A model generated the notes under the pieces. The model searched no databases. It was not told the DNA's origin and saw nothing but the letters and a program-made list of their open reading frames with translations. Below, piece after piece: positions 29,712 through 39,141 of a stretch of 64,000 nt of DNA (position 1 is the stretch's first letter; every line of letters starts with the position of its first letter). Source of the stretch: Microbaculum marinisediminis (GTDB lineage Bacteria > Pseudomonadota > Alphaproteobacteria > Rhizobiales > Tepidamorphaceae); assembly GCF_025397915.1 (NCBI RefSeq), contig NZ_JALIDZ010000006.1:309467-373466 (forward strand), given 5' to 3'. The translations under genes were made by a program, and so were the position numbers.

Positions 29712-30095
29712 ATGCGGATTCTTGCGCTCGCACTGCTCGCCGTCGTCCTGGCTCTTCCAGGCACGGCATTCGCCGAGGGCCCGGGCAGCTTCGCCCGCTA
29801 CAAGGGGTATTACGGCGGAGCGATACGTCTCGAAGCCAACTATGTGGCCCGCGACACTTGCCAGGCGGCGATCGATGCCCGTCGCGGCGCACCGCCCGGC
29901 CAGGCCGTCGCACCGCTGACGATCCCCGTCACCATCGTCATCGGCCCGAATCCGCGCGGCTGCGGCCAGAGCCGCCTCGTCCAGAGGGTTATGACGGTCG
30001 GCGGCCCGACCAGCACCGAGCTGATCCAGATCTTCTTCGTCAATCCGACCGGTCGCATTCTGAAAATAGAGAAAATCTCAATCTCGACATTTTAG
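29712..30095 (+). CDS. Small secreted protein of unknown function (paralogue 1)
   Basis: 127 residues starting at an ATG with a strong AAGGAGG ribosome site 11 bases upstream. A signal peptide (MRILALALLAVVLALPGTAFA) is followed by a mature part with two Cys (DTCQAA and GCGQS) and a C-terminal beta-like stretch IQIFFVNPTGRILKIEKISIS. No family recognised. The last part resembles the end of the next gene (LVYMTPDGNVIHSEKVHIS), and both have a central Cys pair, so the two are probably related by duplication. Confidence 0.75.
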   Translation: MRILALALLAVVLALPGTAFAEGPGSFARYKGYYGGAIRLEANYVARDTCQAAIDARRGAPPGQAVAPLTIPVTIVIGPNPRGCGQSRLVQRVMTVGGPTSTELIQIFFVNPTGRILKIEKISISTF

Positions 30096-30185
30096 TCTCG
30101 CAAAAGACCGAAATCAGGGCCCCGACGTCGCACCCGGGGCCCGAGTCGTGCGATAGTCGCGCTCGCCGAAACTGTGAGGGCTTAT

Positions 30186-30647
30186 ATGCCGTTTTCAAAA
30201 ATGCCCGGGCTCCGGAGCCTGTTCGCCGCGACCGCGCTGGTCGCGATGTCGTCCGCATCCGCTATCGCGGGGCCGCCATTCTGGGGCGCGACCTACGCGA
30301 CCAGCTACGGCGTCGACGCGCCGGACAGGTTTGGTGGTGGCCTGCCGGTTCATGTCTCGGCACGCCTGCCGGGCAATCTGGCCTGCTTGAGCCTCGTCAG
30401 CGCAAAGCTCAACGATCCGCCGCCCTATCCGCGTGTCACCGACTCGCTTCGCGCCGCGCGTGTGGACGTGGTGGTGGAGCAGTCGTCCTGTCCGCCCGAC
30501 GGAAAGGCCAACTGGTTGAAGTTCGTCGTGCCGCACCCGGTCCAGGCCGATATCCTCAACCTCGTCTACATGACGCCGGACGGAAACGTGATCCACAGCG
30601 AAAAGGTGCACATTTCCCTGGGCACCGGCGGCAAGTACGCCAAGTAG
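30186..30647 (+). CDS. Small secreted protein of unknown function (paralogue 2)
   Basis: 153 residues from the ATG at 30186 (a GTG four codons earlier is an alternative). A signal peptide (LFAATALVAMSSASAIAG) precedes a mature domain with Cys in NLACLSL and QSSCPPDG and the end LVYMTPDGNVIHSEKVHISL. It is similar in layout and C-terminal pattern to the preceding gene, 90 bp upstream. No domain name can be given. Co-transcription with the cyclase gene is plausible. Confidence 0.72.
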   Translation: MPFSKMPGLRSLFAATALVAMSSASAIAGPPFWGATYATSYGVDAPDRFGGGLPVHVSARLPGNLACLSLVSAKLNDPPPYPRVTDSLRAARVDVVVEQSSCPPDGKANWLKFVVPHPVQADILNLVYMTPDGNVIHSEKVHISLGTGGKYAK

Positions 30648-30673
30648 AGCTGCTTCGGGTTCTACCCGGTTCC

Positions 30674-31183
30674 TCAGTCCAGACCGATCCCCGTTTCGCG
30701 CTGATACAGGATCAGATCGAGGGACGGGGCATCGCCTGCGAGTTGCGTCAGCAGGCAATGCATCTGGCCTCTGTGGTGGGTCTGGTGGTTGAAGAAATGC
30801 GTCAGCGCCGGCGATAGCGGCTGTTCGATATCGCTCGGGTTGGTGATGGTGCGATAGCGGAACCGGCCCGCGAGATCCGTTGCCGACAGGCCGCTGATAT
30901 AGGCGCGGATCCGGTCGTCCTCCGCGCGCCGGGCCATGCGCAGTTCCTCGAAATCGTCGAACAGGACCGCGTCCAGCCGGGTCGGCGCGCCACCGGTCCT
31001 CGTGAACCGCCCCATCCAGATGCGGTCGCCCACGAGGATATGGTTCAGGGTGCGGTGGACGGACCCGAAGAAAGCCCCGTGCTCCTTGCGGTACAGATCG
31101 TCGGGCATCGCCGCGGCGGCGTCGTAGAGCCGCTCGTTGGCCCAGCCGTTATAGCCCGCCATCATCTCGAAATGCGATTTCAC
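30674..31183 (-). CDS. DinB family protein
   Basis: 169-residue four-helix-bundle protein. The three metal-ligand histidine positions of the DinB/YfiT fold are present: His in RTLNHILVGD, and two in FFNHQTHHRGQMHCLL, and the start MAGYNGWANERLYDA is typical. Family members are metal-dependent transferases or thiol-linked enzymes; despite the name most have no known role in DNA damage. Convergent with the secreted-protein gene and divergent from ndk. Confidence 0.88.
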   Translation of the reverse strand: MKSHFEMMAGYNGWANERLYDAAAAMPDDLYRKEHGAFFGSVHRTLNHILVGDRIWMGRFTRTGGAPTRLDAVLFDDFEELRMARRAEDDRIRAYISGLSATDLAGRFRYRTITNPSDIEQPLSPALTHFFNHQTHHRGQMHCLLTQLAGDAPSLDLILYQRETGIGLD

Positions 31184-31289
31184 GGCCGCGCTTCCTCCCT
31201 ATTAGGTAAGCAATGCTGTCATAAACTGACGTCGCGGTAAAGCGGGACCGGCACGGGATCCGGTGGCGGCGGGACGCGATCGTCGCGCC

Positions 31290-31318
31290 TTGCGAGGGCG
31301 CGGCGAGCCCGGTATAAG
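31290..31318 (+). promoter_or_regulatory. Probable sigma-70-type promoter of ndk
   Basis: TTGCGA (31290-31295), a 17-base spacer and TATAAG (31313-31318), upstream of ndk at 31390. The -35 box matches 4 of 6 and the -10 box 5 of 6 consensus bases at the ideal spacing. The leader would be about 65 bases. Confidence 0.55.
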
Positions 31319-31389
31319 CCGCGCGACCGCCGGTATCCGGCATTTTCAACTTCAGCGAACCCACCATCAGCAAACGAGGTCGAGCCGAC

Positions 31390-31812
31390 ATGGCGATCGA
31401 GCGCACCCTTTCCATCATCAAGCCCGACGCGACGGCGCGGAACATCACCGGTAAGATCATCGACAAGCTGGAGAGCGCCGGCCTGCGGGTTGTCGCCCAG
31501 AAGCGCGCCAAGTGGTCGCAGGCCGATGCCGAGGCGTTCTACGCCGTCCACAAGGAGCGTCCGTTCTTCAACGATCTGGTTGCCTTCATGACCTCCGGTC
31601 CGATCGTCCTCCAGGTCCTGGAAGGCGAGGGTGCCGTTGCCAAGAACCGCGAAGTCATGGGCGCCACCAACCCGGCCGACGCCGCCGACGGCACGATCCG
31701 CAAGGACTTCGCCGAGAACATCGAGCGCAACTCGGTGCACGGCTCCGACAGCGTCGAGAACGCCGCCAACGAAATCGCCCAGTGCTTCAAGGCCGAGGAA
31801 ATCGTCGGCTAG
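31390..31812 (+). CDS. ndk: Nucleoside diphosphate kinase
   Basis: 140 residues, standard length. [18 protein letters not shown] is the family start and the phosphorylated histidine lies in [12 protein letters not shown]. It equilibrates NTP pools using ATP. It is a single-gene unit: promoter upstream and a textbook terminator 27 bp downstream. A GAGG ribosome site precedes the ATG. Confidence 0.98.
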   Translation: MAIERTLSIIKPDATARNITGKIIDKLESAGLRVVAQKRAKWSQADAEAFYAVHKERPFFNDLVAFMTSGPIVLQVLEGEGAVAKNREVMGATNPADAADGTIRKDFAENIERNSVHGSDSVENAANEIAQCFKAEEIVG

Positions 31813-31838
31813 CGCGGGCCTTCGCTCGTCATTGCGAG

Positions 31839-31868
31839 AGGCCGGCCGTTTGGCCGGCCTTTTCTTTT
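31839..31868 (+). terminator. Intrinsic terminator of ndk
   Basis: A 9-bp GC stem (AGGCCGGCC and GGCCGGCCT) with a 4-base loop GTTT is followed by TTTCTTTT. Located 27 bp past the ndk stop and about 60 bp before the next gene. Textbook rho-independent terminator. Confidence 0.92.
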
Positions 31869-31928
31869 GCCCGGCCGCCTATTACCGTTCCGCGTCCCCC
31901 GAGACCCGGTGAGAAGGAGGGGCGTCCG

Positions 31929-34022
31929 ATGAACAAGCCACTCGATGTGCGGATCGGCCACTCCGCTTGTCCGCATGACTGCCCGTCGACCTGTGCCCTC
32001 GACGTCGAACTGATCGACGCGCGGACGATCGGCCGCGTCCGTGGCGCCCGCGACAACGACTACACCGCCGGCGTCGTCTGCGAGAAGGTTGCCCGCTACG
32101 CCGAACGCATTCATCATCCCGACCGGCTTCTGCATCCGCTGCGCCGCACGGGCGAGAAGGGCAGCGGCGCGTTCGAGCGCATCTCGTGGGACGACGCGCT
32201 CGACATCGTCGCCGAGAAATTCCTGGAAGCGGAACGGACGCACGGCGCGACGTCGGTCTGGCCCTATTACTACGCCGGCACGATGGGCCTCGTGCAGCGG
32301 GACGGCATTCACCGGCTGCGTCACGCCAAGGGCTACGCCGGCCAGTTCGACACGATCTGCACCAACATGGCCTGGACCGGTTTCATCGCCGGCACGGGCC
32401 TGCTCGCCGGGCCCGATCCGCGCGAGATGGCGAAGTCGGATTTCGTGGTGATCTGGGGCACGAACGCGGTCTCGACGCAGGTCAACGTCATGACCCACGC
32501 GACCAAGGCCCGCAAGACCCGCGGCGCCAAGATCGCCGTCGTCGACGTCTACATGAACGAGACGATGCGCCAGGCCGATCTCCCGCTGCTCCTGAAACCG
32601 GGGACCGACGGCGCGCTCGCCTGCGCGGTCATGCACGTCCTGTTCCGGGATGGCTATGCGGATTGGGACTATCTGGAGACATATACCGACCGGCCGCGCG
32701 ATCTCGAGGCGCACCTGCAAAGCCGGACGCCGGACTGGGCGGCCGCGATCACCGGCATCCCCGCAGAGACGATCGAGGCCTTCGCCAAACTGATCGGGGA
32801 GACCAAGCGCACGTATCTGCGTCTCGGCTACGGTTTCTCGCGCAGCCGCAACGGCGCGGCCAACATGCACGCCGCTTCCTGCATCGCCGCGGTCACCGGC
32901 GCCTGGAAATACGAAGGCGGCGGCGCGTTCCACAACAACGGCGCCATCTACAAGCTCGACAAGTCGATGATCGAGGGCACCGACCTGCGCGATCCGACCA
33001 TTCGCAAGCTCGACCAGTCGCGCATCGGCGCGATCCTGACCGGCGACGCCGACGCACTGCACGGTGGCCCGCCGGTCACCGCGATGCTGATCCAGAATAC
33101 CAATCCCGTCTCGGTCGCGCCCGAACAGGAGCGCGTGAAACGCGGCTTTGGCCGCGACGACCTGTTCGTCTGCGTCCACGAGCAATTCATGACCGAGACG
33201 GCGAAGATGGCCGACGTCGTGCTGCCGGCGACGATGTTTCTGGAGCACGACGACATCTACAAGGGCGGTGGCCACCAGTATCTGATGCTCGGCCCGAAGC
33301 TGGTCGAGGCGCCGGGGGAGGCGCGCGAGAACCATATCGTCCATGTCGAGATCGCGCGTCGCGTCGGCGCGGAGCATCAAGGCTTCGCCATGAGCGCGCG
33401 GGAGCATATCGACTGGATGCTGAAGGCATCCGGCTATGGCACGCTTGCCGACCTGGAGGCCGATCGCTGGCGCGATATCCAGCCGGATTTCGAGACCGCC
33501 CACTACCTGAACGGCTTCGCCAATCCGGATGGCAAGTTCCGGTTCTCGCCCGACTGGACCCATATCGTTGCGCCCAATGACGGTCCGATGGGGCCGTGGC
33601 AGACGCTGCCCGAACTGCCCGATCATTGGACGGTGATCGAGGAAGCCGATTCCGAGCACCCGTTCCGGCTGGCGACCTCGCCGGCGCGCCGGTTTCTCAA
33701 CTCCACGTTCAACGAGACGCCGACGTCGCGCGAGCGCGAAGGCCGGCCGGAAGTGATGATCCATCCCGAAGACGCCGCCGCCCTGGGCGTCGGGGACGGC
33801 GATCGGGTCCGTATCGGCAATCGCCGCGGCGAGGTTCGCCTTCATGCCCGCCTGTTCGACGGGGTGCGCCGCGGTGTGCTGATCTCCGAAGGGGTGTGGC
33901 CGAACGAGGCGTTCCCGGATGGCAAGGGCATCAACACCTTGACCGGAGCCGATCCGGTTGCGCCCTATGGCGGCGCGGCTTTCCACGACAACCATGTTTG
34001 GCTGCGCGGGGCAGGCTGGTAA
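31929..34022 (+). CDS. Molybdopterin-dependent oxidoreductase (DMSO reductase superfamily)
   Basis: 697 residues. The N-terminal 4Fe-4S motif is intact (Cys-His-Asp-Cys spacing in SACPHDCPSTC, fourth Cys in GVVCEKV), followed by the molybdopterin domains (SVWPYYYAGTMG, VIWGTNAVSTQVN, LRLGYGFSRS) and the dinucleotide-binding C-terminus (TSPARRFLNSTFNET, PEDAAALGVGDGDRVRIG). No Tat signal is visible, so it is probably cytoplasmic. No electron-transfer subunit gene is adjacent, so the redox partner and substrate are unknown. GGAGGGG ribosome site upstream of the ATG. Confidence 0.92.
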   Translation: MNKPLDVRIGHSACPHDCPSTCALDVELIDARTIGRVRGARDNDYTAGVVCEKVARYAERIHHPDRLLHPLRRTGEKGSGAFERISWDDALDIVAEKFLEAERTHGATSVWPYYYAGTMGLVQRDGIHRLRHAKGYAGQFDTICTNMAWTGFIAGTGLLAGPDPREMAKSDFVVIWGTNAVSTQVNVMTHATKARKTRGAKIAVVDVYMNETMRQADLPLLLKPGTDGALACAVMHVLFRDGYADWDYLETYTDRPRDLEAHLQSRTPDWAAAITGIPAETIEAFAKLIGETKRTYLRLGYGFSRSRNGAANMHAASCIAAVTGAWKYEGGGAFHNNGAIYKLDKSMIEGTDLRDPTIRKLDQSRIGAILTGDADALHGGPPVTAMLIQNTNPVSVAPEQERVKRGFGRDDLFVCVHEQFMTETAKMADVVLPATMFLEHDDIYKGGGHQYLMLGPKLVEAPGEARENHIVHVEIARRVGAEHQGFAMSAREHIDWMLKASGYGTLADLEADRWRDIQPDFETAHYLNGFANPDGKFRFSPDWTHIVAPNDGPMGPWQTLPELPDHWTVIEEADSEHPFRLATSPARRFLNSTFNETPTSREREGRPEVMIHPEDAAALGVGDGDRVRIGNRRGEVRLHARLFDGVRRGVLISEGVWPNEAFPDGKGINTLTGADPVAPYGGAAFHDNHVWLRGAGW

Positions 34023-34067
34023 GTTACCTGATCTACGGTGCGTTTTTTCAGACTGGGAGGCCGGATG

Positions 34068-34397
34068 ATGCGGTTCGGTGCTGGGATTTTGCGTTTTGGA
34101 TATTGTCTGACGGTGATCGGCGGTCTGCTGGTGGCGACCGGACATCAGGCGGTCGCGCTGAGCGATCCCGAGGTTCCGCCCGAAGAAGGCGCCCGCCTTG
34201 CCTTGATCGACTATTGCGTCCTGCAGGAAAGCGGCAAGCACGGCCAGTACGGCACCTACGTCAACACCTGCAAGTGCGCGACGAACCGCGTGCTCAAGGA
34301 AATGAACCAGGACGAAATGAAGGGCGTCGCAAAGTGGAAGAGGCCCACCTCGGCCGTCAAAAGCCGCTGGGAAAGCGCCTGGGAAGGCTGCAAGTAG
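34068..34397 (+). CDS. Small exported Cys-containing protein of unknown function
   Basis: About 109 residues. GGGAGG lies 7 bases before the ATG at 34068, which favours it over the ATG three bases earlier or a GTG at 34038. A hydrophobic signal-like stretch (YCLTVIGGLLVATGHQAVA) precedes a polar domain with four cysteines (DYCVLQ, NTCKCATN and the penultimate GCK). It lies 45 bp behind the molybdopterin enzyme and is probably co-transcribed. No family recognised. Confidence 0.7.
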   Translation: MRFGAGILRFGYCLTVIGGLLVATGHQAVALSDPEVPPEEGARLALIDYCVLQESGKHGQYGTYVNTCKCATNRVLKEMNQDEMKGVAKWKRPTSAVKSRWESAWEGCK

Positions 34398-34403
34398 AGC
34401 CGG

Positions 34404-35072
34404 TCAGCGCGGGGCGTCGGTTAGCGGCGGAACCGCGAGCGCGGGCTGCTCGGCTATGTCCCCGTCGACGATGACCCGTTCGTCGACAAGCCTTGCCCGC
34501 CCGGAGGCGATCAGTTCCAGCGCCAGCGGATAGATCCGGTGCTCGTATCTCAGGACGCGCGCGGCCAGCGTGTCCGCCGTGTCGCGGTTCGAGACGGGGA
34601 CAGCGACCTGGGCGATGATCGGGCCGTTGTCCATTTCCGGACGGACGAAATGCACCGTGCAGCCGGTGATGCGCACGCCGGCCTGCAAGGCGCGTTCGTG
34701 CGTTTCGAGGCCCGGGAAGGCCGGCAGCAGGGACGGGTGGATGTTGATCACTTGGTCGCGCCAGCGCCCGACGAAATCCGCGCTCAGGATCCGCATGAAG
34801 CCGGCAAGGCAGATCAGGTCGACTTCGGCATCTTCCAGCGCTTCAGTCGCGGCGTCCTCGAACGCCTGGCGGCTGCCTTTACCCCGGAAATCGATCACCT
34901 TCGTGGCGATGCCTGCAGCGGCAGCGGTTTCCAGTCCCTTGGCGTCGGGCTTGTTCGAGATGACGAGGACGATCTCGGCGGGGAAGTCGGACCTGCGGCA
35001 CGCCTCGATCAGCGCGGCCATGTTGCTGCCGCGCCCGGAAATCAGAACTGCAACCCGCATCCGTTCGCTCAC
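34404..35072 (-). CDS. purN: Phosphoribosylglycinamide formyltransferase
   Basis: Transfers formyl from 10-formyl-THF to GAR, the third step of purine synthesis. 222 residues. Conserved [18 protein letters not shown] at the start, and the catalytic region with [20 protein letters not shown] and [19 protein letters not shown]. The GTG start overlaps the purM stop (GTGA). An internal ATG four codons in is an alternative. Confidence 0.97.
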   Translation of the reverse strand: MSERMRVAVLISGRGSNMAALIEACRRSDFPAEIVLVISNKPDAKGLETAAAAGIATKVIDFRGKGSRQAFEDAATEALEDAEVDLICLAGFMRILSADFVGRWRDQVINIHPSLLPAFPGLETHERALQAGVRITGCTVHFVRPEMDNGPIIAQVAVPVSNRDTADTLAARVLRYEHRIYPLALELIASGRARLVDERVIVDGDIAEQPALAVPPLTDAPR

Positions 35073-36145
35073 CGGGAAAGGCTCCCGGCATAGCGGACCG
35101 CGGGTCCGTCGCCGGCGGCGAGGCGACCGAGCCGCCAGACCGTCTCGCCGAGGTCGCGCAGTAGGGTCTCCACCGCCTCGGCCTTGCCGTTCTCAACCAC
35201 GACCACCATGCCGACGCCGCAGTTGAAGGTACGCAGCATCTCGGCTTCCTCGATCGAGGCCGTTTCGGCAAGCCAACGGAATACCGGTGGCAACGCGAAA
35301 CTCTCCAGTTCGATTTCGGCGACGAGCGTTTCCGGAAGCACGCGCGGCAGGTTCTCGGTCAGTCCGCCGCCGGTGATGTGCGCGAGCGCCTTGACCGCTC
35401 CGGTCTCGCGGATCGCCTGAAGTACCTGGCGGACATAGATGTGGGTCGGCGCCAGCAGGGCGGCGCCCAATGCGTTGTCCGTGGCGAACGGCGCGGGATC
35501 GGACCATGCCAGCCCGGCATCGGCGACGATCTTGCGAACCAGCGAGAAGCCGTTCGAATGAACCCCGGAGGAGGCCAGCGCCAGCAGCACGTCGCCGTCC
35601 GCGACATCGCCGCGCGGCAGCAGCTGGTCGCGTTCCACCGCGCCGACCGAGAAGCCGGCGAGGTCGTAATCGCCCTTGGCGTAGAGACCGGGCATCTCCG
35701 CCGTTTCGCCGCCGATCAGCGCGCAGCCCGCCTGCCGGCAGCCTTCGGCGATGCCCTTGACGATGCCGTAGCCGACATCGGGTTCGAGCTTGCCCGCGGC
35801 GTAATAGTCGAGGAAGAACAGGGGCTCGGCGCCCTGCACGACGAGATCGTTGACGCACATGGCGACGAGATCGATCCCGACCGTGTCGTGGATGCCGGTC
35901 TCGACGGCGATCTTGACCTTGGTGCCGACCCCGTCATTGGCGGCGACCAGCAGTGGATCGCTGAAACCGGCCGCTTTCAGATCGAAAAGGCCGCCGAATC
36001 CGCCGATTTCCGCGTCGGCACCGGCGCGAACCGTCGACTTCACCAGCGGCTTGATGGCGTCGACGAACGCATTGCCGCGCCCGATATCGACCCCGGCATC
36101 GGCATAGCTGACGCCGCCTCCGGCCTTTGCATCCTGTCCGCTCAA
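35069..36145 (-). CDS. purM: Phosphoribosylformylglycinamidine cyclo-ligase
   Basis: AIR synthetase, the fifth step of purine synthesis. About 358 residues with N-terminal [19 protein letters not shown], the ATP-binding region [18 protein letters not shown], and [15 protein letters not shown] strong AAGGAGG lies 5 bases upstream of a TTG at 36145, giving [10 protein letters not shown]; the ATG ten codons earlier has no comparable ribosome site, so TTG is preferred. Couples to purN by a four-base overlap. Divergent from the DUF2066 gene. Confidence 0.95.
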   Translation of the reverse strand: MSGQDAKAGGGVSYADAGVDIGRGNAFVDAIKPLVKSTVRAGADAEIGGFGGLFDLKAAGFSDPLLVAANDGVGTKVKIAVETGIHDTVGIDLVAMCVNDLVVQGAEPLFFLDYYAAGKLEPDVGYGIVKGIAEGCRQAGCALIGGETAEMPGLYAKGDYDLAGFSVGAVERDQLLPRGDVADGDVLLALASSGVHSNGFSLVRKIVADAGLAWSDPAPFATDNALGAALLAPTHIYVRQVLQAIRETGAVKALAHITGGGLTENLPRVLPETLVAEIELESFALPPVFRWLAETASIEEAEMLRTFNCGVGMVVVVENGKAEAVETLLRDLGETVWRLGRLAAGDGPAVRYAGSLSR

Positions 36146-36262
36146 TCGGACCTCCTTCGCGTTTGCGCCATACAAACAAACCCGATGGGAAAGGCAAGCG
36201 TGCGGTGCCCTGTGTCAACAGCCCGTTGCGCGCTTGCATGCGGTGCGTGAATAGGCCGGACT

Positions 36263-37354
36263 GTGATCATGGGAGTACGCGGCGATTCGAAAGCGACGGG
36301 CCTGGCCTGGCTGGCGCTGCTGGCCGGGCTGCTTTGGGCCGTCCCCGCTATCGCGATCGATTTCGCCGATCGGTTCGATCCCTATGTGGTCGACGACATT
36401 GCCGTTTCCGCCGTCGCTTCCGATGCGGTAGCCGCCAAGGCAGCGGCGCTCGACGACGCGCTCGTGATGTCGGGCATGCACGTCCTGCGCCGGGTCGCAG
36501 CGAGCGGAACCCCGCCGGAAATATCGCCGGAAACAGCCGAACAGCTGTTGTCGAGTTACGAGAATGCCAGCGAACAGGTCGGCACGACCGGTTATTCGGC
36601 CACCTACAAGATGGTCTATTCGCCAATGCTGGTACGTGGCTTCCTCGCCAGACGCGGCATCGCGGTCGTCGACCGACCGGCGCCGACTGTTCTGCTGATC
36701 CCGATCGTTGTCGAAGACGGTGAGGAGCGCTGGTGGGACGACGCGGCGGACTGGGCCGGCGCCCTCGGCGCACTCGACATGGAGGAGCGCCTGACGCCGG
36801 TCCGTCTTCCGGGCAATACCGTCGAGGACAAGGCAGCGCGCCGCGATCGCCTGCTTGAAGGCGATTTCCTGACGCTCGGCCAGTTCCGCGTGCGCTATCA
36901 CACGCATTCGGCCGTGATCGTCCGGCTCGATCGCGCCTCGGACGGCGAGGGAATGCTCTTGAGCCTGAGCGGCGAGGACGCGGCCGGCCCGATCAACGTC
37001 ACGGCGGAGGTTCTATCGGGCGGACTGGACGCCGCCGCCGTCCGGGTCGGCAACATCCTGGCCGAACGCTGGAAAGACGTCGCCATGGGCTCGGGCACCA
37101 TCGGGCTCGCACTCGGCAGCAGTCTTCCCGTGCGCGCCCTGCTGACGGGCGGCCCGGAGGACTGGGAGGTCTTGAAAAGTCGCCTCGAGGCGAGCGGCGC
37201 GGTGAACGGGCTCGCGGTCGAGAGTATCGGCGGCAGCGACGCCAACATCGTGATCTGGTTCACCGGAAGGTCTGCCGATCTGCCGCAACGTCTGGCCCGG
37301 GAGGGGCTCGATCTGTTCGAGGCCGGCGGGACCTGGCTTCTGCAAGCCTATTGA
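36263..37354 (+). CDS. DUF2066 domain-containing exported protein
   Basis: About 363 residues from a GTG (ATG two codons later is equally possible). A signal peptide (LAWLALLAGLLWAVPAIA) is followed by a DUF2066-type region with ALDDALVMSGMHVLRRVA and YKMVYSPMLVRGFLA. The function of the family is unknown. It begins the plus-strand run towards the CDP-alcohol transferase and AI-2E permease, an arrangement conserved in related alphaproteobacteria. Confidence 0.82.
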   Translation: MIMGVRGDSKATGLAWLALLAGLLWAVPAIAIDFADRFDPYVVDDIAVSAVASDAVAAKAAALDDALVMSGMHVLRRVAASGTPPEISPETAEQLLSSYENASEQVGTTGYSATYKMVYSPMLVRGFLARRGIAVVDRPAPTVLLIPIVVEDGEERWWDDAADWAGALGALDMEERLTPVRLPGNTVEDKAARRDRLLEGDFLTLGQFRVRYHTHSAVIVRLDRASDGEGMLLSLSGEDAAGPINVTAEVLSGGLDAAAVRVGNILAERWKDVAMGSGTIGLALGSSLPVRALLTGGPEDWEVLKSRLEASGAVNGLAVESIGGSDANIVIWFTGRSADLPQRLAREGLDLFEAGGTWLLQAY

Positions 37355-37464
37355 AGCGCGCTATTGAGCTTTGTCGTCGCGTCGCTTAACTGCACCAGGA
37401 TGAAACGCCGGGCCCGACCTCTGAGGCTCAGGGCGTTTACCGAATCCATCGTCCCGGTGCCGAC

Positions 37465-38025
37465 TTGAGCCTTCCGAATTTCATCACGATCTGCCGGCTG
37501 TTGCTCGTCCCGGCCGTGGTGTATCTGATCGTCACCGGGCAGCCGCTGGTCGCGTTCTGGCTGTTCGTCGTCGCCGGCATCTCGGATGCGGTCGACGGCT
37601 TCATTGCCAAGCGGTTCAAGGCCGAGACCGAGCTCGGCGCCTATCTCGACCCGCTCGCCGACAAGGCCCTTCTCGTCTCGATCTACGTTTCGCTCGGCAT
37701 TTTCGGCGAGATGCCGATCTGGCTGGTCTTCCTGGTCGTGAGCCGCGACGTGTTCATCATCGTCGCCGTCATGCTGTCGTGGATGCTGGCGCGTCCGGTC
37801 GCCATGGCGCCATTGATGATCAGCAAGGCCAACACCGCCGGGCAGATCCTGCTGGCGGCCGTCGTGCTTGCCGATCTGGGGTTCGGATTGCATATGCGCG
37901 ATCTTCGCGAGTGGCTGGTGTTGCTGGTCGCGGGGCTTACCGTATTGTCGGCTGCGGCCTATCTCGTCGAATGGCTGCGCCATATGGCGATGGGCGAGGG
38001 GCCGGGCACGCCCGACAAACCGTGA
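37465..38025 (+). CDS. CDP-alcohol phosphatidyltransferase family protein
   Basis: 186-residue integral membrane enzyme with about five helices. The family motif is present in DAVDGFIAKRF followed by GAYLDPLADKALL, supplying the four metal-binding aspartates; the Ala-Arg of the consensus is Ala-Lys-Arg here. Such enzymes make phosphatidylglycerol phosphate or cardiolipin from CDP-diacylglycerol. The TTG start has no competing ATG nearby and gives the conserved SLPNFITICRLLLVP. It is 16 bp from the next gene. It may be a cardiolipin-type rather than housekeeping PgsA enzyme. Confidence 0.88.
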   Translation: MSLPNFITICRLLLVPAVVYLIVTGQPLVAFWLFVVAGISDAVDGFIAKRFKAETELGAYLDPLADKALLVSIYVSLGIFGEMPIWLVFLVVSRDVFIIVAVMLSWMLARPVAMAPLMISKANTAGQILLAAVVLADLGFGLHMRDLREWLVLLVAGLTVLSAAAYLVEWLRHMAMGEGPGTPDKP

Positions 38026-38040
38026 GGCAGGGGGCCTGAC

Positions 38041-39141
38041 ATGACCTTCCAGAAGCAGGCGTTGTTCTGGACCGCCGGGCTGGCGGCATTCATCCTCGCG
38101 CTCTATGTGCTGAGCCCGGTGCTGTTGCCTTTCGTCGCCGGCATGGCGCTCGCCTATGCGCTGGATCCGCTGGCCGACCGGCTGGAGAAACTGGGCCTCA
38201 GCCGCCTGGTCGCGACGGTCGTGATTCTCGTGGTGTTCGCGCTCGTCTTCCTGGTCGTGCTGATTGCCCTGGTTCCGGTTCTTTCTCATCAAGTCGCTCA
38301 GTTCGCCGAGCGGTTGCCGGACTACGCGCACAAGCTGCAGCAGGTGTTCCGGGATGTCAGCCAGAGCTGGCTGCAGATGAGCTGGGTGCGTGATCTGTTG
38401 GGCATGAACGGACCCGAGGGGGCCTCGCCGATCTCCAACTCCGGCATCGTCGGTCAGGTGGCGGGTTGGTTCGGCCAGCTGCTTCAGTCGCTGCTCTCCG
38501 GCGGTCTGGCGCTCGTCAATCTGGTTGCACTGCTGACCGTGACGCCCGTCGTTGCCTTCTATCTGCTCAACGACTGGGACCGGATGATCGCCCGGATCGA
38601 TAGCTGGCTACCGCGCGACCACGCCGAGACCATCCGGTCGCTGGCCCGGCAGATCGACGAAGCCCTTGCCGGATTCGTCCGCGGCCAGGGCCTCGTCTGC
38701 CTGACGCTCGGCATCTTCTACGCGGCCGGGCTGTCGCTCGTCGGGTTGAATTTCGGTCTCCTGATCGGGCTCGGGGCGGGCCTGATCAGCTTCATTCCCT
38801 ATGTCGGCTCTATCGCCGGGTTCCTGGTCTCGATCGGCGTCGCCTCGGTCCAGTTCTGGCCCGACTGGCTCATGATCGCCGCCGTCGCCGTGGTGTTCTT
38901 CGTCGGACAGTTTCTCGAAGGCAATGTCCTGCAGCCGAAGCTGGTCGGCGGCCATGTCGGGCTGCACCCGGTCTGGCTCATGTTCGCCCTGTTCGCCTTC
39001 GGCTATCTGTTCGGCTTCGTCGGTATGCTGATCGCCGTGCCCCTTGCTGCCGCCGTGGGCGTGCTGGCCCGTTTCGGGCTCCGGCAATATCTCGATAGCC
39101 GCTTTTACACCGGATCGGACAGCGACGCGCCTCGATCATGA
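38041..39141 (+). CDS. AI-2E transporter (PerM) family permease
   Basis: 366 residues with the eight-helix pattern of the family: two N-terminal helices, a soluble insertion (about 80-140), and the conserved C-terminal block NFGLLIGLGAGLISFIPYVGSI and GHVGLHPVWLMFALF. Members export small molecules, autoinducer-2 in one case; the substrate is not predictable here. Its stop overlaps the hdaA ATG by four bases. Confidence 0.9.
   Translation: MTFQKQALFWTAGLAAFILALYVLSPVLLPFVAGMALAYALDPLADRLEKLGLSRLVATVVILVVFALVFLVVLIALVPVLSHQVAQFAERLPDYAHKLQQVFRDVSQSWLQMSWVRDLLGMNGPEGASPISNSGIVGQVAGWFGQLLQSLLSGGLALVNLVALLTVTPVVAFYLLNDWDRMIARIDSWLPRDHAETIRSLARQIDEALAGFVRGQGLVCLTLGIFYAAGLSLVGLNFGLLIGLGAGLISFIPYVGSIAGFLVSIGVASVQFWPDWLMIAAVAVVFFVGQFLEGNVLQPKLVGGHVGLHPVWLMFALFAFGYLFGFVGMLIAVPLAAAVGVLARFGLRQYLDSRFYTGSDSDAPRS

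Noticed and set aside
31809..34241. 810-codon minus-strand open frame across the molybdopterin gene
   Set aside because: Composition (Arg, Ala, Asp, Val rich without any motif) and position opposite a clear Fe-S molybdoenzyme mark it as an antisense shadow.
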